Positions 26,271-34,377 of a DNA stretch of 64,000 nucleotides are shown one piece after another. Numbering within the stretch: position 1 is the stretch's first letter; each line of letters begins with the position of its first letter. The translations under genes and the position numbers were made by a program. The stretch comes from JAGDZR01 sp049115695 (GTDB lineage: Bacteria > Bacteroidota > Bacteroidia > Cytophagales > Cyclobacteriaceae), in NCBI GenBank assembly GCA_049115695.1, contig JAGDZR010000014.1:96810-160809 (forward strand). Direction: 5' to 3'. A model generated the notes under the pieces. It was given only the letters and a program-made list of their open reading frames with translations, searched no databases and had not been told where the DNA came from.

Positions 26271-26278
26271 TATTTTTG
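26271..26278 (+). promoter_or_regulatory. Possible -7 box TATTTTTG
   Basis: An exact TAnnTTTG match ends 8 nt before the ATG of the large WG-repeat gene at 26287, implying a very short leader. No TTTG is found about 20 nt upstream. Confidence 0.3.
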
Positions 26279-26286
26279 CAGACTAT

Positions 26287-28884
26287 ATGATTTGTCTCAG
26301 ACTTTTTTGTTTCCTTTTTCTTACCAGCTCACTAATGTCCGGCTATGCCGCTGATATTAAACGTGCACTACGAGCAATTGATAAAGAGGACTATGAAAAG
26401 GCCTTTGAATTGATGGCGGATAACCTTGAAGAGAATGAAAAGGATGCGCCTACCAAGTGGTTATTAGCGGAGATATTTTCTACTGATTCATTGGAGTATT
26501 ATCAGTTGGATAGTGCTCGATCATTGATTAGAGAAGCATTATCCGATTTTGAAGAAATCGGAGAAGATGATTTAGAAGATTTCAATAAACTAGGATATTC
26601 GTTCAGTCATTTGCAGGATACAGACAATAAAATTGAGAATCTCACATACAACCGAAGTAAAAGAACCTCCAGCATAAGGAGTTATAATTTCTTTTTGAGC
26701 ACGTACCCTTCAAGTCGCTTTACTGCTGATGTTATTGGAGCCAGAGATTCTATCGCTTATGATTCTGTCACAGCTGTGAACACCTGGATGGCCTACCAGG
26801 GTTTCATGTTCGAATATCCAAATGCGAAACAGTTTGACCGTGCGGAAGAAAAGTATGAATGGCTGATTTTTCAGGAAAAAACAAGACAGGGGACATTAAC
26901 TGTATACGAGAAGTTTATCAAGGAACACCCTGAATCACCTCATCTGGAAAGTGTGTATGAGAGCATGTTTCCTTTGCTCACCAATCAGAGTTCATATCAG
27001 TCTTACTTGAATTATGTCACTCGATTTCCAAAATCACCACTTGTCAACAAGGCTTTAAGTATCCTCTATCATCTGGATAAAATTAAATTTTTTGAGCAAC
27101 CTTCCGTGAGCAGATTTGAAACATATGATTCCCTCAAGGATGTTTACAAATTAGAGTCGGAAGTATTGATTCCCTTTTCAGCTGAAGGAAAAATCGGTTT
27201 CCTGTCTAAGAGAGGTGAGCAGCTGGTGAAGCCTGATTTGGATTGGCTGACAGAGCGGTGCAGGACACACAGAGAAGATGTCATCACAGCTTCAGTTGGT
27301 GGGCAGCAATTAATTCTTGATAGATCATTAAGGCCAATTGTCGAAGAAGAAATTAGTTTTTCAAAAGATCTGGGTTTTGGTTTTATGATGATCCGCGTCG
27401 GAAACAAGAACAGTGTCATTCATAAAGGAGGCTGGTATGTATTGAATGATGTCGATGGGGCTGACATGATCGGAGGAAGATTTATTGGCTTTGTAAGGGA
27501 TAATCTGACAGGCCTGGCGAACATGAATGGGAAAGTATTGCTAGAAGCCATGTATGACGACATTTGGAGAGAAGGTAATTTCTGGTTGTTTGAAAAAGAC
27601 GATTTGCTGGCCGTGATTCCGGATAAAGAGATCGGAAACATCATTGACTCGAAAACATTTGTCAAACTTGAATTCGATGATTACGAGCTACAGCATGATG
27701 ATGATATCATTGTATACAGAGAAGACTTCCAGGGGTTGTTGACAAGTGAAGCTGAATGGAAAGTGCCATTTGATACAGTATCAATACTATCGAATGACGG
27801 GATCGTTTATGTCAAAAAGGGAGAGAAATATGTGTTATTTGAGTCAGTAGGGTTACCAGACCTTCTCAAGGATTCACTCCAGCAACTCTCAATGAGTAAG
27901 GACTGGATTTCCTTTAAACATTCGGATACGAACTACTTGTACAATAAGCCCAACTCGACATTGGTGGCTTTCGACTCAACGGTCTTGTTGGGAAGCATTG
28001 CTTCATTAGCGTTTGATAAAGATACGACCTGGTTGCTCTTCAACGACACGAGTTATCTACTTGAAATCGACCATGATGAAATTAGTGCCATAAACCATCG
28101 CAATACTACAGGTACGATCTCCTCGGAGTATATCAAGCTTAAAAATGGATCTACTATCAAGTTGTTGGATCAAAATGGAGAAGAATTGTTTACAGGGCGA
28201 TTTGATCAGGTCAGCTGTTTTACGGATTCGCTGTTCAAAGTGGAGGTCAATGGTAAACAAGGTGTTGTGTCATCGGCTGGTGAAAAAAGAGTGAGTACAA
28301 CCTATAGTTTCCTGGAACAACGGGACCGTTTGGTAAAGTTGTTCAGAGGAGGAGAACTTAGTTTTTATGACCTGGACTCAAAGGTGGTGATTGAGGGAGG
28401 TCATTTGACAATGCTCCGAGTGGGAGATCATCATTATTTGGGACGTAAGAATGACGGAATGGAGCTGCTTGACTCATTAGGGGATAATTTGTTCGATAGG
28501 ACTTATACTTCAATCCAAAGACTAAATGATTCATTGGTATGGATCAATATGGATAGTGCCTGGCAAATATTGAATGTCAATCGCACCGAGATTGTTAAAA
28601 GCGGAATCCTGACGTACAAACCACTCTATCAGACTGATAGTGAGACGTATTGGCAGATATATACCAACAGAGGATATGGAGTGGTCAATGGAGCTGGAAA
28701 GGAAATTATTGCCTCAACCTTCAGTAATATTCGAATGATAGAGGATGAGCAACCCTTGTTTTTAGGCGAGCACTATTTGCCATCTGTTGATCACTATGTT
28801 ATTGGCATTTTCAACGGAGAAGGGAGCAAAATATTTAGTAGAGCGTATTTAACAGATGAATATGAAAAGTTCATCTGTGAATGA
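26287..28884 (+). CDS. Large exported protein with TPR-like N-terminus and WG-type repeats
   Basis: The 865-aa product has a signal peptide (LRLFCFLFLTSSLMSGYAA, cut near AYAAD-like GYAAD). Residues ~24-280 are helical, with repeat-like units (EDYEKAFELMADNLEENEKD, YSFFLSTYPSSRFTADV) suggesting TPRs. From ~290 to the end come irregular WG/KWG-like repeats: GKIGFLSKRGEQLVKP, NLTGLANMNGKVLLEAMYDD, GKQGVVSSAGEKRVSTTYS and GYGVVNGAGKEIIASTF. Such repeats probably build a propeller-like binding surface. No T9SS domain is seen, so it is likely periplasmic. Specific function is unknown. A second WG protein lies at 53382. Confidence 0.8.
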   Translation: MICLRLFCFLFLTSSLMSGYAADIKRALRAIDKEDYEKAFELMADNLEENEKDAPTKWLLAEIFSTDSLEYYQLDSARSLIREALSDFEEIGEDDLEDFNKLGYSFSHLQDTDNKIENLTYNRSKRTSSIRSYNFFLSTYPSSRFTADVIGARDSIAYDSVTAVNTWMAYQGFMFEYPNAKQFDRAEEKYEWLIFQEKTRQGTLTVYEKFIKEHPESPHLESVYESMFPLLTNQSSYQSYLNYVTRFPKSPLVNKALSILYHLDKIKFFEQPSVSRFETYDSLKDVYKLESEVLIPFSAEGKIGFLSKRGEQLVKPDLDWLTERCRTHREDVITASVGGQQLILDRSLRPIVEEEISFSKDLGFGFMMIRVGNKNSVIHKGGWYVLNDVDGADMIGGRFIGFVRDNLTGLANMNGKVLLEAMYDDIWREGNFWLFEKDDLLAVIPDKEIGNIIDSKTFVKLEFDDYELQHDDDIIVYREDFQGLLTSEAEWKVPFDTVSILSNDGIVYVKKGEKYVLFESVGLPDLLKDSLQQLSMSKDWISFKHSDTNYLYNKPNSTLVAFDSTVLLGSIASLAFDKDTTWLLFNDTSYLLEIDHDEISAINHRNTTGTISSEYIKLKNGSTIKLLDQNGEELFTGRFDQVSCFTDSLFKVEVNGKQGVVSSAGEKRVSTTYSFLEQRDRLVKLFRGGELSFYDLDSKVVIEGGHLTMLRVGDHHYLGRKNDGMELLDSLGDNLFDRTYTSIQRLNDSLVWINMDSAWQILNVNRTEIVKSGILTYKPLYQTDSETYWQIYTNRGYGVVNGAGKEIIASTFSNIRMIEDEQPLFLGEHYLPSVDHYVIGIFNGEGSKIFSRAYLTDEYEKFICE

Positions 28885-28910
28885 ATAAAATCATTTTGTA
28901 TCTTTTGTGA

Positions 28911-29156
28911 ATGGATCAGGAGTCCTTTCGCAATATGACATTACACGGCAAACTTCAATGGGTACATTTTGAGGGTGAAAGTGTTATGTCGATCAGGTAT
29001 TATGGATACAAGGTAATCCTGTACTTAATTGGGGATTTCTATGTTGAGATTTTTTACCACAATATTGACGGTGAGATAGTGAGAGCTGACATCTTAGATA
29101 TGCGATCCACAAGAATGCAGTTTTATTGTGATCAAATTAGTCTGCGGCTGAATTGA
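28911..29156 (+). CDS. Small conserved-looking protein of unknown function
   Basis: The 81-aa product has no signal peptide. It is strand-rich with aromatic residues (GKLQWVHFEGESVMSIRYYG, YKVILYLIGDFYVEIFYH). This pattern is seen in small cytoplasmic Bacteroidota proteins of unknown role. It starts 26 nt after the WG-repeat gene, so may be co-transcribed with it. Its 3' end overlaps the 3' end of coaE on the other strand by 25 nt. Confidence 0.65.
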   Translation: MDQESFRNMTLHGKLQWVHFEGESVMSIRYYGYKVILYLIGDFYVEIFYHNIDGEIVRADILDMRSTRMQFYCDQISLRLN

Positions 29157-29734
29157 TCATGCATCTCAAGTATCTGCGGCATCATCAATTTACTATCATC
29201 GTTGATCAGGATTTTTCCCCCCATTGAGATTTTTCGGGTATCACTCCATTGTTTGTCCATGATAGAGGTTAATTCATCTATTGATCGATGCGGATCTCGT
29301 TCAATGACTCGATCAGTTCTAAGATGTCTTGGAGCAACGACAATGATCATGTTGTCTAAATCTTTGTAAGCGCCAGATTCATAAAGCAGAGCCGCTTCTT
29401 TTATGATATATGGAGCTTTTGAATTCTGCTTGACCCAGCCTTCGAAATGTTTTGCCACTGCCGGATGTACCAAACTGTTGAGTTGTCCAAGCTTTTCTCC
29501 ATCCTGAAATACCTCACTGGCAATATAATCCCTGTTGAGCTGACCATTTTGGTAGCTTGCATCTCCAAACAATTGGATGATTTGCTTGACAAGGTCCTGT
29601 TGCTCATGCATCAGCCATTTTGCGGATTTGTCAGCGTCATATACTGGCACTCCCAGACAGCTAAATATCCGGCATATTGTACTCTTACCAGACCCTATTC
29701 CGCCAGTAACGCCAACCTTAATTGGCGAATTCAT
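29132..29734 (-). CDS. coaE: Dephospho-CoA kinase
   Basis: The 200-aa product has the P-loop VGVTGGIGSGKSTICRIF near residues 7-24, the substrate region VPVYDADKSAKWLM near 31-44, and the conserved IKEAALLYESGAYKDLD stretch. CoaE phosphorylates the ribose 3'-OH of dephospho-CoA in the last step of CoA synthesis. Its ATG at 29734 lies 17 nt inside the end of ybbR, so the genes are translationally coupled. It is the last gene of the nusB, ytxH-like, DUF1573, yajC, ybbR, coaE run. Confidence 0.95.
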   Translation of the reverse strand: MNSPIKVGVTGGIGSGKSTICRIFSCLGVPVYDADKSAKWLMHEQQDLVKQIIQLFGDASYQNGQLNRDYIASEVFQDGEKLGQLNSLVHPAVAKHFEGWVKQNSKAPYIIKEAALLYESGAYKDLDNMIIVVAPRHLRTDRVIERDPHRSIDELTSIMDKQWSDTRKISMGGKILINDDSKLMMPQILEMHDQFSRRLI

Positions 29735-30665
29735 GAATAATGTCGATTTTCTCAGGGAGCACTATCACATCCATTGCGTGCTCAGGATGATAAATGATCA
29801 TCGGACTAATTGTAGAGTCCTCCTGGTCCATGAGATTGTAGTCTGCTGATACGCCAAAGTCCATGGCTACAAAATCTTCTTTCAATCTATTTTGAATGGT
29901 GAAGGCCACATTGACATCTGTGATGGCTGGATAAATGGTCGAATCGTCAGGGAAATTTAAAAGGTCCATCTGAATACCCACTCTCAATCGGTCAAATCGG
30001 TCCACATCAAATTTAACATCAACCTGCGAAGGTTCGGCCTGCATCCATTGTTCGAATGGGAGCGGTATGGCTACCGTTTCTTCAACTTCTTCATCAATTC
30101 TTTTTGCACGGGGCATTACATAATACTCATCTTCAAGTATTGAAACGATAGACTCTGGACCGAGTATGGTAACAAACGGTGGGTCAATCTGGATATCAGA
30201 CACCAGTCTATACCTTGGAAGTAGGGGAAGGTTTAATGAATCAACTCTGATTTTTACCTGTTTGGCTACTCTTTTTTCAATGTTGATATTGAGCGTATCA
30301 GTGATCAGATAATTGACATTTAGCCCACTCAGTGATTCTGTGACCAGTGGCAGCAATGTAGAGCGGGTAAAGTATTTGATTTCTGTAGGGTTATCCATGC
30401 TAATCCTGATTGGATCAACCTGGACGAGTAAAGTCCGTCTGAATAAATTCCATCCTCCACTGGACACATCTACTTTGACCACTTCGGGCAATGGTTCCAT
30501 GACTACAACACTATCCTGTGTGTAGACGAACTCAATAGGATAGCTAATCAACGCACTATGATCCTTGTTGAGTGTCCTAATAAACCAAAAGGTAGTGGCC
30601 CCAATCAATGACAGGATCACTACCTTCCAGTTTGATAGAAAATTTGAATTACTCTTCTTATTCAT
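29718..30665 (-). CDS. YbbR-like domain protein
   Basis: The 315-aa product has one N-terminal membrane helix (NWKVVILSLIGATTFWFIRTL), then repeated YbbR-like strand-rich modules, for example VVKVDVSSGGWNLFRRTLLVQ, TVAIPLPFEQWMQ and FVTILGPESIVSILEDEYY. YbbR proteins are anchored in the inner membrane. In Gram-positives the homologue CdaR regulates a diadenylate cyclase, but no such cyclase gene is adjacent here. The gene lies 17 nt after yajC, a pairing found in many Bacteroidota. Confidence 0.85.
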   Translation of the reverse strand: MNKKSNSNFLSNWKVVILSLIGATTFWFIRTLNKDHSALISYPIEFVYTQDSVVVMEPLPEVVKVDVSSGGWNLFRRTLLVQVDPIRISMDNPTEIKYFTRSTLLPLVTESLSGLNVNYLITDTLNINIEKRVAKQVKIRVDSLNLPLLPRYRLVSDIQIDPPFVTILGPESIVSILEDEYYVMPRAKRIDEEVEETVAIPLPFEQWMQAEPSQVDVKFDVDRFDRLRVGIQMDLLNFPDDSTIYPAITDVNVAFTIQNRLKEDFVAMDFGVSADYNLMDQEDSTISPMIIYHPEHAMDVIVLPEKIDIIHEFAN

Positions 30666-30682
30666 TCAAACTCATAAAACGA

Positions 30683-30997
30683 TTACTTTGTCTCAGTGTA
30701 TTTCTTCGAAGATTCTAGTGAAATAGAACTCTTTTCCAAAACCAGTTTGCTACCACGATCTACATCCACCGTTACGGTGTTGTCATCTACACTGACGACT
30801 TTCCCATGGATGCCACCAACGGTCACAATCTGATCACCTTTCTTGATCGCTTCGATAAACTTCTTACTATCTTTTTGCTTTTTCTGCTGTGGACGAATAA
30901 AAAACAGGTAGAAGATAACTACCATTCCTCCCAACATAATAAACTGGCCATAACCACCAGCACCGCCGCTTAACTGCAACAAAATTGATTGAATCAT
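30683..30997 (-). CDS. yajC: Preprotein translocase subunit YajC
   Basis: The 104-aa product has a single hydrophobic helix (FIMLGGMVVIFYLFFIRPQQ) followed at once by KKQKDSKKFIEAIKKGDQIV and the GGIHGKVVSVDDNTVTVDVD block, the classic YajC signature. YajC is an accessory subunit of the SecDF complex in the inner membrane. It starts 8 nt after the DUF1573 lipoprotein gene and precedes ybbR, so expression is likely polycistronic. Confidence 0.95.
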   Translation of the reverse strand: MIQSILLQLSGGAGGYGQFIMLGGMVVIFYLFFIRPQQKKQKDSKKFIEAIKKGDQIVTVGGIHGKVVSVDDNTVTVDVDRGSKLVLEKSSISLESSKKYTETK

Positions 30998-31005
30998 AAT
31001 TTAAT

Positions 31006-31518
31006 TTAAGATGGATCTTGCTTTTTGATCACATTGGCTTTGATGCTCAACCTTGTTTGCTTAGGATAAGTATTCGCCGTAATTGTGACAGTTTTGTTTT
31101 GATTTCCAGGTTTGTTCCTACTGTTGAATTGTACTTTGATTTCTCCCGTACCCCCAACTGGAATTGGGTCTTTAGGCCAGATAGGAACAGTACATCCACA
31201 AGATCCAGTAGCGTTTGAGATAATCAAAGGAGCATCTCCAGAGTTTGTGAACGCAAATACGTGATCCACAACATCACCTTCGTTGATGGTGCCAAAATCA
31301 AATCTGCTTTCAGTAAATTCAAATCCTGGTATCGGACCTTCTGGTTTTACATCAGGAGTAGTAGCTTTTGCTGCTGCAGGTGTAGCAGTTTTAGTTCCCC
31401 CTTTTGTTTCAAGCTCAGCAACCTTGCCTTCTAGTTTGGCAATGCGCTTTTCCATTTCTGCATTGGAGCAGCCGAACGCTACAATTCCAACGACTAATAA
31501 TGCAATTAAATTTTTCAT
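31006..31518 (-). CDS. DUF1573 lipoprotein
   Basis: With the ATG at 31518 the 170-aa product starts with the lipoprotein signal KNLIALLVVGIVAFGCSNAE (lipobox AFGC), then a short coiled coil (MEKRIAKLEGKVAELE), a Thr/Ala/Pro linker and a DUF1573 domain of immunoglobulin-like type: FGTINEGDVVDHVFAFTN, SNATGSCGCTVPIWPKDPIP and VQFNSRNKPGNQNKTV. The CGCT motif is characteristic. The longer frame starting at 31560 would bury the signal peptide. Function is unknown. It sits between the ytxH-like gene and yajC. Confidence 0.9.
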   Translation of the reverse strand: MKNLIALLVVGIVAFGCSNAEMEKRIAKLEGKVAELETKGGTKTATPAAAKATTPDVKPEGPIPGFEFTESRFDFGTINEGDVVDHVFAFTNSGDAPLIISNATGSCGCTVPIWPKDPIPVGGTGEIKVQFNSRNKPGNQNKTVTITANTYPKQTRLSIKANVIKKQDPS

Positions 31519-31641
31519 GAGTTCTGTGTTTTTATTATCGCTCTTATTCAGTTGACACATTGGTCAAGTAAATAATATAAGATTTAAGCCAACAAATTTA
31601 GACAACTAGTCGCCCAATTACTCCTAATGAATTGTTAATGG

Positions 31642-31938
31642 CTATTTTTTTATTTGATTGATTAACCCATTTACGTCATCAAGAAGTTCCTCAGCCTTGG
31701 ACTTTGCATCACTGATAATGCGCTCTCCTTCTACTTTAGCTTCATTTTCGACTAAATTTTTTCCTTCTACAACATCAGCCAGAATATCTTCCAATTGCTT
31801 TCTGTATTTATCAAGCAAAAAAGACAACTTATCTCTGGTACTTGACCCCTTTTCAGGAGCATAAAGTAATCCTATGATGCCACCGGCAATCATACCAAAC
31901 AAAAATGCAAAAAATGATCCTCCCGAATTATTACTCAT
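31642..31938 (-). CDS. YtxH-domain protein
   Basis: The 98-aa product starts with a glycine-rich membrane segment, FFAFLFGMIAGGIIGLLYAP, followed by EKGSSTRDKLS and a long charged amphipathic helix. This matches the YtxH family, small membrane proteins induced by stress in some bacteria, with no known mechanism. It begins 9 nt after the nusB stop and is 123 nt before the DUF1573 gene. Confidence 0.85.
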   Translation of the reverse strand: MSNNSGGSFFAFLFGMIAGGIIGLLYAPEKGSSTRDKLSFLLDKYRKQLEDILADVVEGKNLVENEAKVEGERIISDAKSKAEELLDDVNGLINQIKK

Positions 31939-31947
31939 AATCGTAAA

Positions 31948-33120
31948 TTATTTATTATCAATTAGCCCTCTACCACTCTTACGAATAAGGCCTTCCGAAG
32001 TTAGCTCGTTTGCTAATACATCCAAAATTCCGTTAACAAATTGTTTGCTCTTTGGAGAGCTATAATTTTTAGATATTTCGATGAATTCATTAATTGTAAC
32101 TTTGATGGGAACAGAAGGAAAGGTCATCATTTCGGTGATGGCCATTTTCAGGATGATCATATCCAGTTTGGCAATTCGTTCGTTATCCCAGTTTTTGGTT
32201 CTCTTGGCGATGATAGACTCTAGCTCCGTATCTCGCTTTAATGTTTCCTTAAACAGTTCTTCAAAAAATTCAAAATCCTCTTCCAGGTTGTAGCTCAGTG
32301 GTTTCATGTCAAATTTTTCAGGGAGATCTGGCTCAAAACTCTTGACTGTTTTCAGCACAAGACTTTTGAGGATTGGCTTGTCTTCAGCCCAGCTCATGTC
32401 TAACTGCTCGAAGAACGTTTCTACCGCATCATGCTTAAAGACTATCTTTTTGTAAAGGTCAAGAACGGCATTTTTGTGGTCCTCTAATGTAGGCTCGACT
32501 AGTTCCTGATATTGAATGAACCCCTCATCCTTTGAAAGTACATCTTTGTACCAGTCACGCAATGATTCAAAATGATCCTTCCATACTATTTTGTGTTCTA
32601 TGGATCCCTGTACGACTAGGGGGAAGGCGTTCAATTCTTCGATTACCGGATTGGAAGACAGGTTGAAGCACCACTTCTCATTCTTTTTGATATACGCCTG
32701 TTCACGCTTTTCTCTACCTTGTTTATCGATGAAAGCTAATTCGCCAGGTAAGGTCAAAAGATAGAGGTACCACTTATGCAGATCATGAGCCTGGGACATC
32801 ATTTTGTCCTTTACCTCTCGCTTATGATTGGCAGCTCTACTTTCATATTTGGAGACAGCTTCCTTAATGTCTTCCCAGGCATCATCCTCCAGATTGTCAG
32901 GTTTGAACTTGGGATCTTTGAGCCGCTGATCATAGGCCACTCCAATATTTTTTTGTCGCTCTCTGAATATTTCCTTGTCGGCAAAATCATGCACCGCAGG
33001 ATCAAGTTCGTACTTGTCTATGACTTCTTGACGGTACATTTTTTCAGCAGACTCTGTGCTGATAAAATATCCATAAAGTGCTTGCATCGCTTTGATGCGA
33101 AGAATCCTCCTGTTAAGCAT
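31948..33120 (-). CDS. nusB: Transcription antitermination factor NusB, long Bacteroidota form
   Basis: The 390-aa product is much longer than E. coli NusB (about 140 aa). The N-terminus LNRRILRIKAMQALYGYFIS matches the first NusB helix. The C-terminal ~130 residues carry the all-helical RNA-binding domain end, with ELESIIAKRTKNWDNERIAKLDMIILKMAITEMMTFPSVPIKVTINEFIEISKNY (read as a single helical block) and SSPKSKQFVNGILDVLA. NusB binds boxA RNA with S10 to prevent premature termination on rRNA operons. The ~200-residue insert between is typical of the phylum. It is 35 nt downstream of the leucine dehydrogenase gene. Confidence 0.92.
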   Translation of the reverse strand: MLNRRILRIKAMQALYGYFISTESAEKMYRQEVIDKYELDPAVHDFADKEIFRERQKNIGVAYDQRLKDPKFKPDNLEDDAWEDIKEAVSKYESRAANHKREVKDKMMSQAHDLHKWYLYLLTLPGELAFIDKQGREKREQAYIKKNEKWCFNLSSNPVIEELNAFPLVVQGSIEHKIVWKDHFESLRDWYKDVLSKDEGFIQYQELVEPTLEDHKNAVLDLYKKIVFKHDAVETFFEQLDMSWAEDKPILKSLVLKTVKSFEPDLPEKFDMKPLSYNLEEDFEFFEELFKETLKRDTELESIIAKRTKNWDNERIAKLDMIILKMAITEMMTFPSVPIKVTINEFIEISKNYSSPKSKQFVNGILDVLANELTSEGLIRKSGRGLIDNK

Positions 33121-33155
33121 GTTAAAGAACGTTTTCTGTTTATTTGTTTATATCT

Positions 33156-34253
33156 CTAAAAGGGCATTTTAATCTTACCCATCGATTCAATACGCTTCAT
33201 AGCAAGTTGCTGTGCTGCTGCGTGAGTAGTGATGTCCTGCTCTTCAGAGGTTTTTATGACGTTAGATAATATGTCAAAGATTTGCTCAGTTTGACCAAAT
33301 ACTTTGTCACGATTATAATTTCCTTGTTGTTCGTAATATACGTTGGTTATGCCCCCACTATTAATGAGAAAATCCGGAGCATACAGAATGCCCTGATCTT
33401 TCAAAGCTCTTCCATGCAGATTTTCATCTAACAATTGATTGTTTGCCCCACCGGCTACTATGGCACACTTAAGCTTGCCAATCGTTTCATCATTTAGGGT
33501 TGCTCCTAATGCACATGGGGCATAAATATCCATGTCAGCGTCATAGACCTTGTCAGGATCCACGACGAGAACACCATGCTCTTTGACTACTTTGGTGATT
33601 TTATCCTCAAAGATGTCGGAAACGGATACTTTGGCACCATCCTTTACAAGATATCCGATCAGGTATGATCCAACATTGCCAGTTCCCTGGACAAGCACTT
33701 TTTTGCCACTAAGATCATCCGATCCATAGACTTTTTTAGCGGCAGCTTTCATACCAACGTAAACACCATAGGCGGTTACAGGGCTTGGGTCACCCGATCC
33801 ACCCATACTTTGGGGCAATCCCGTGACATAGTCTGTCTCCATGCCGATGTACTCCATATCTTGGGTACTCATACCCACATCCTCAGCCGTCCAGTATCGC
33901 CCACCAAGGCTATCTACAAACCGGCCAAATCGTCTCATCAATGCCTCATTTTTCTGGGTTCTTGAATCGCCAATGATGACCGCCTTCCCACCGCCAATAT
34001 TGAGACCGGCTATAGCATTTTTAAATGTCATGCCTCGAGCTAACCTGAGTGCATCAATAGCAGCTTCAGTAGTGCTGGCATAATTCCACATGCGCGTTCC
34101 GCCCATAGCTGGACCTAGAACCGTATTGTGAATCGCAATGATCGCACGGAGGCCTGTGTCCTTGTCGTTGCAAAAAACAAGCTGCTCATGCTCCATTTCA
34201 GCCATTTTGCTGAACGCATCGAACGTTATAGCCTGGGGTTGTGTTTCTATCAT
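33156..34253 (-). CDS. Leucine/valine/phenylalanine-type amino acid dehydrogenase
   Basis: The 365-aa product has the glycine-rich active-site region GMTFKNAIAGLNIGGGKAVI (catalytic Lys near residue 92) and the NAD-binding Rossmann motif VLVQGTGNVGSYLIGYL near 185. ILYAPDFLINSGGITNVYYE follows. Enzymes of this family reversibly convert a branched-chain or aromatic amino acid to its 2-oxo acid with NAD+. The length (about 365) is that of leucine/valine dehydrogenase rather than of the larger glutamate dehydrogenase. The exact substrate is not deducible. It heads a minus-strand run leading to nusB. Confidence 0.9.
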   Translation of the reverse strand: MIETQPQAITFDAFSKMAEMEHEQLVFCNDKDTGLRAIIAIHNTVLGPAMGGTRMWNYASTTEAAIDALRLARGMTFKNAIAGLNIGGGKAVIIGDSRTQKNEALMRRFGRFVDSLGGRYWTAEDVGMSTQDMEYIGMETDYVTGLPQSMGGSGDPSPVTAYGVYVGMKAAAKKVYGSDDLSGKKVLVQGTGNVGSYLIGYLVKDGAKVSVSDIFEDKITKVVKEHGVLVVDPDKVYDADMDIYAPCALGATLNDETIGKLKCAIVAGGANNQLLDENLHGRALKDQGILYAPDFLINSGGITNVYYEQQGNYNRDKVFGQTEQIFDILSNVIKTSEEQDITTHAAAQQLAMKRIESMGKIKMPF

Positions 34254-34377
34254 GACAAATGATTTTCTGTTATAAATTTGTCCCCACCGTAAAGGAAGGG
34301 CTCATCATTTTTAGGGTGCCCAAAATTAGTTGTTTTAACCCAAATAACCATTTGACGAAACCAACGTTTTAGCTGTT

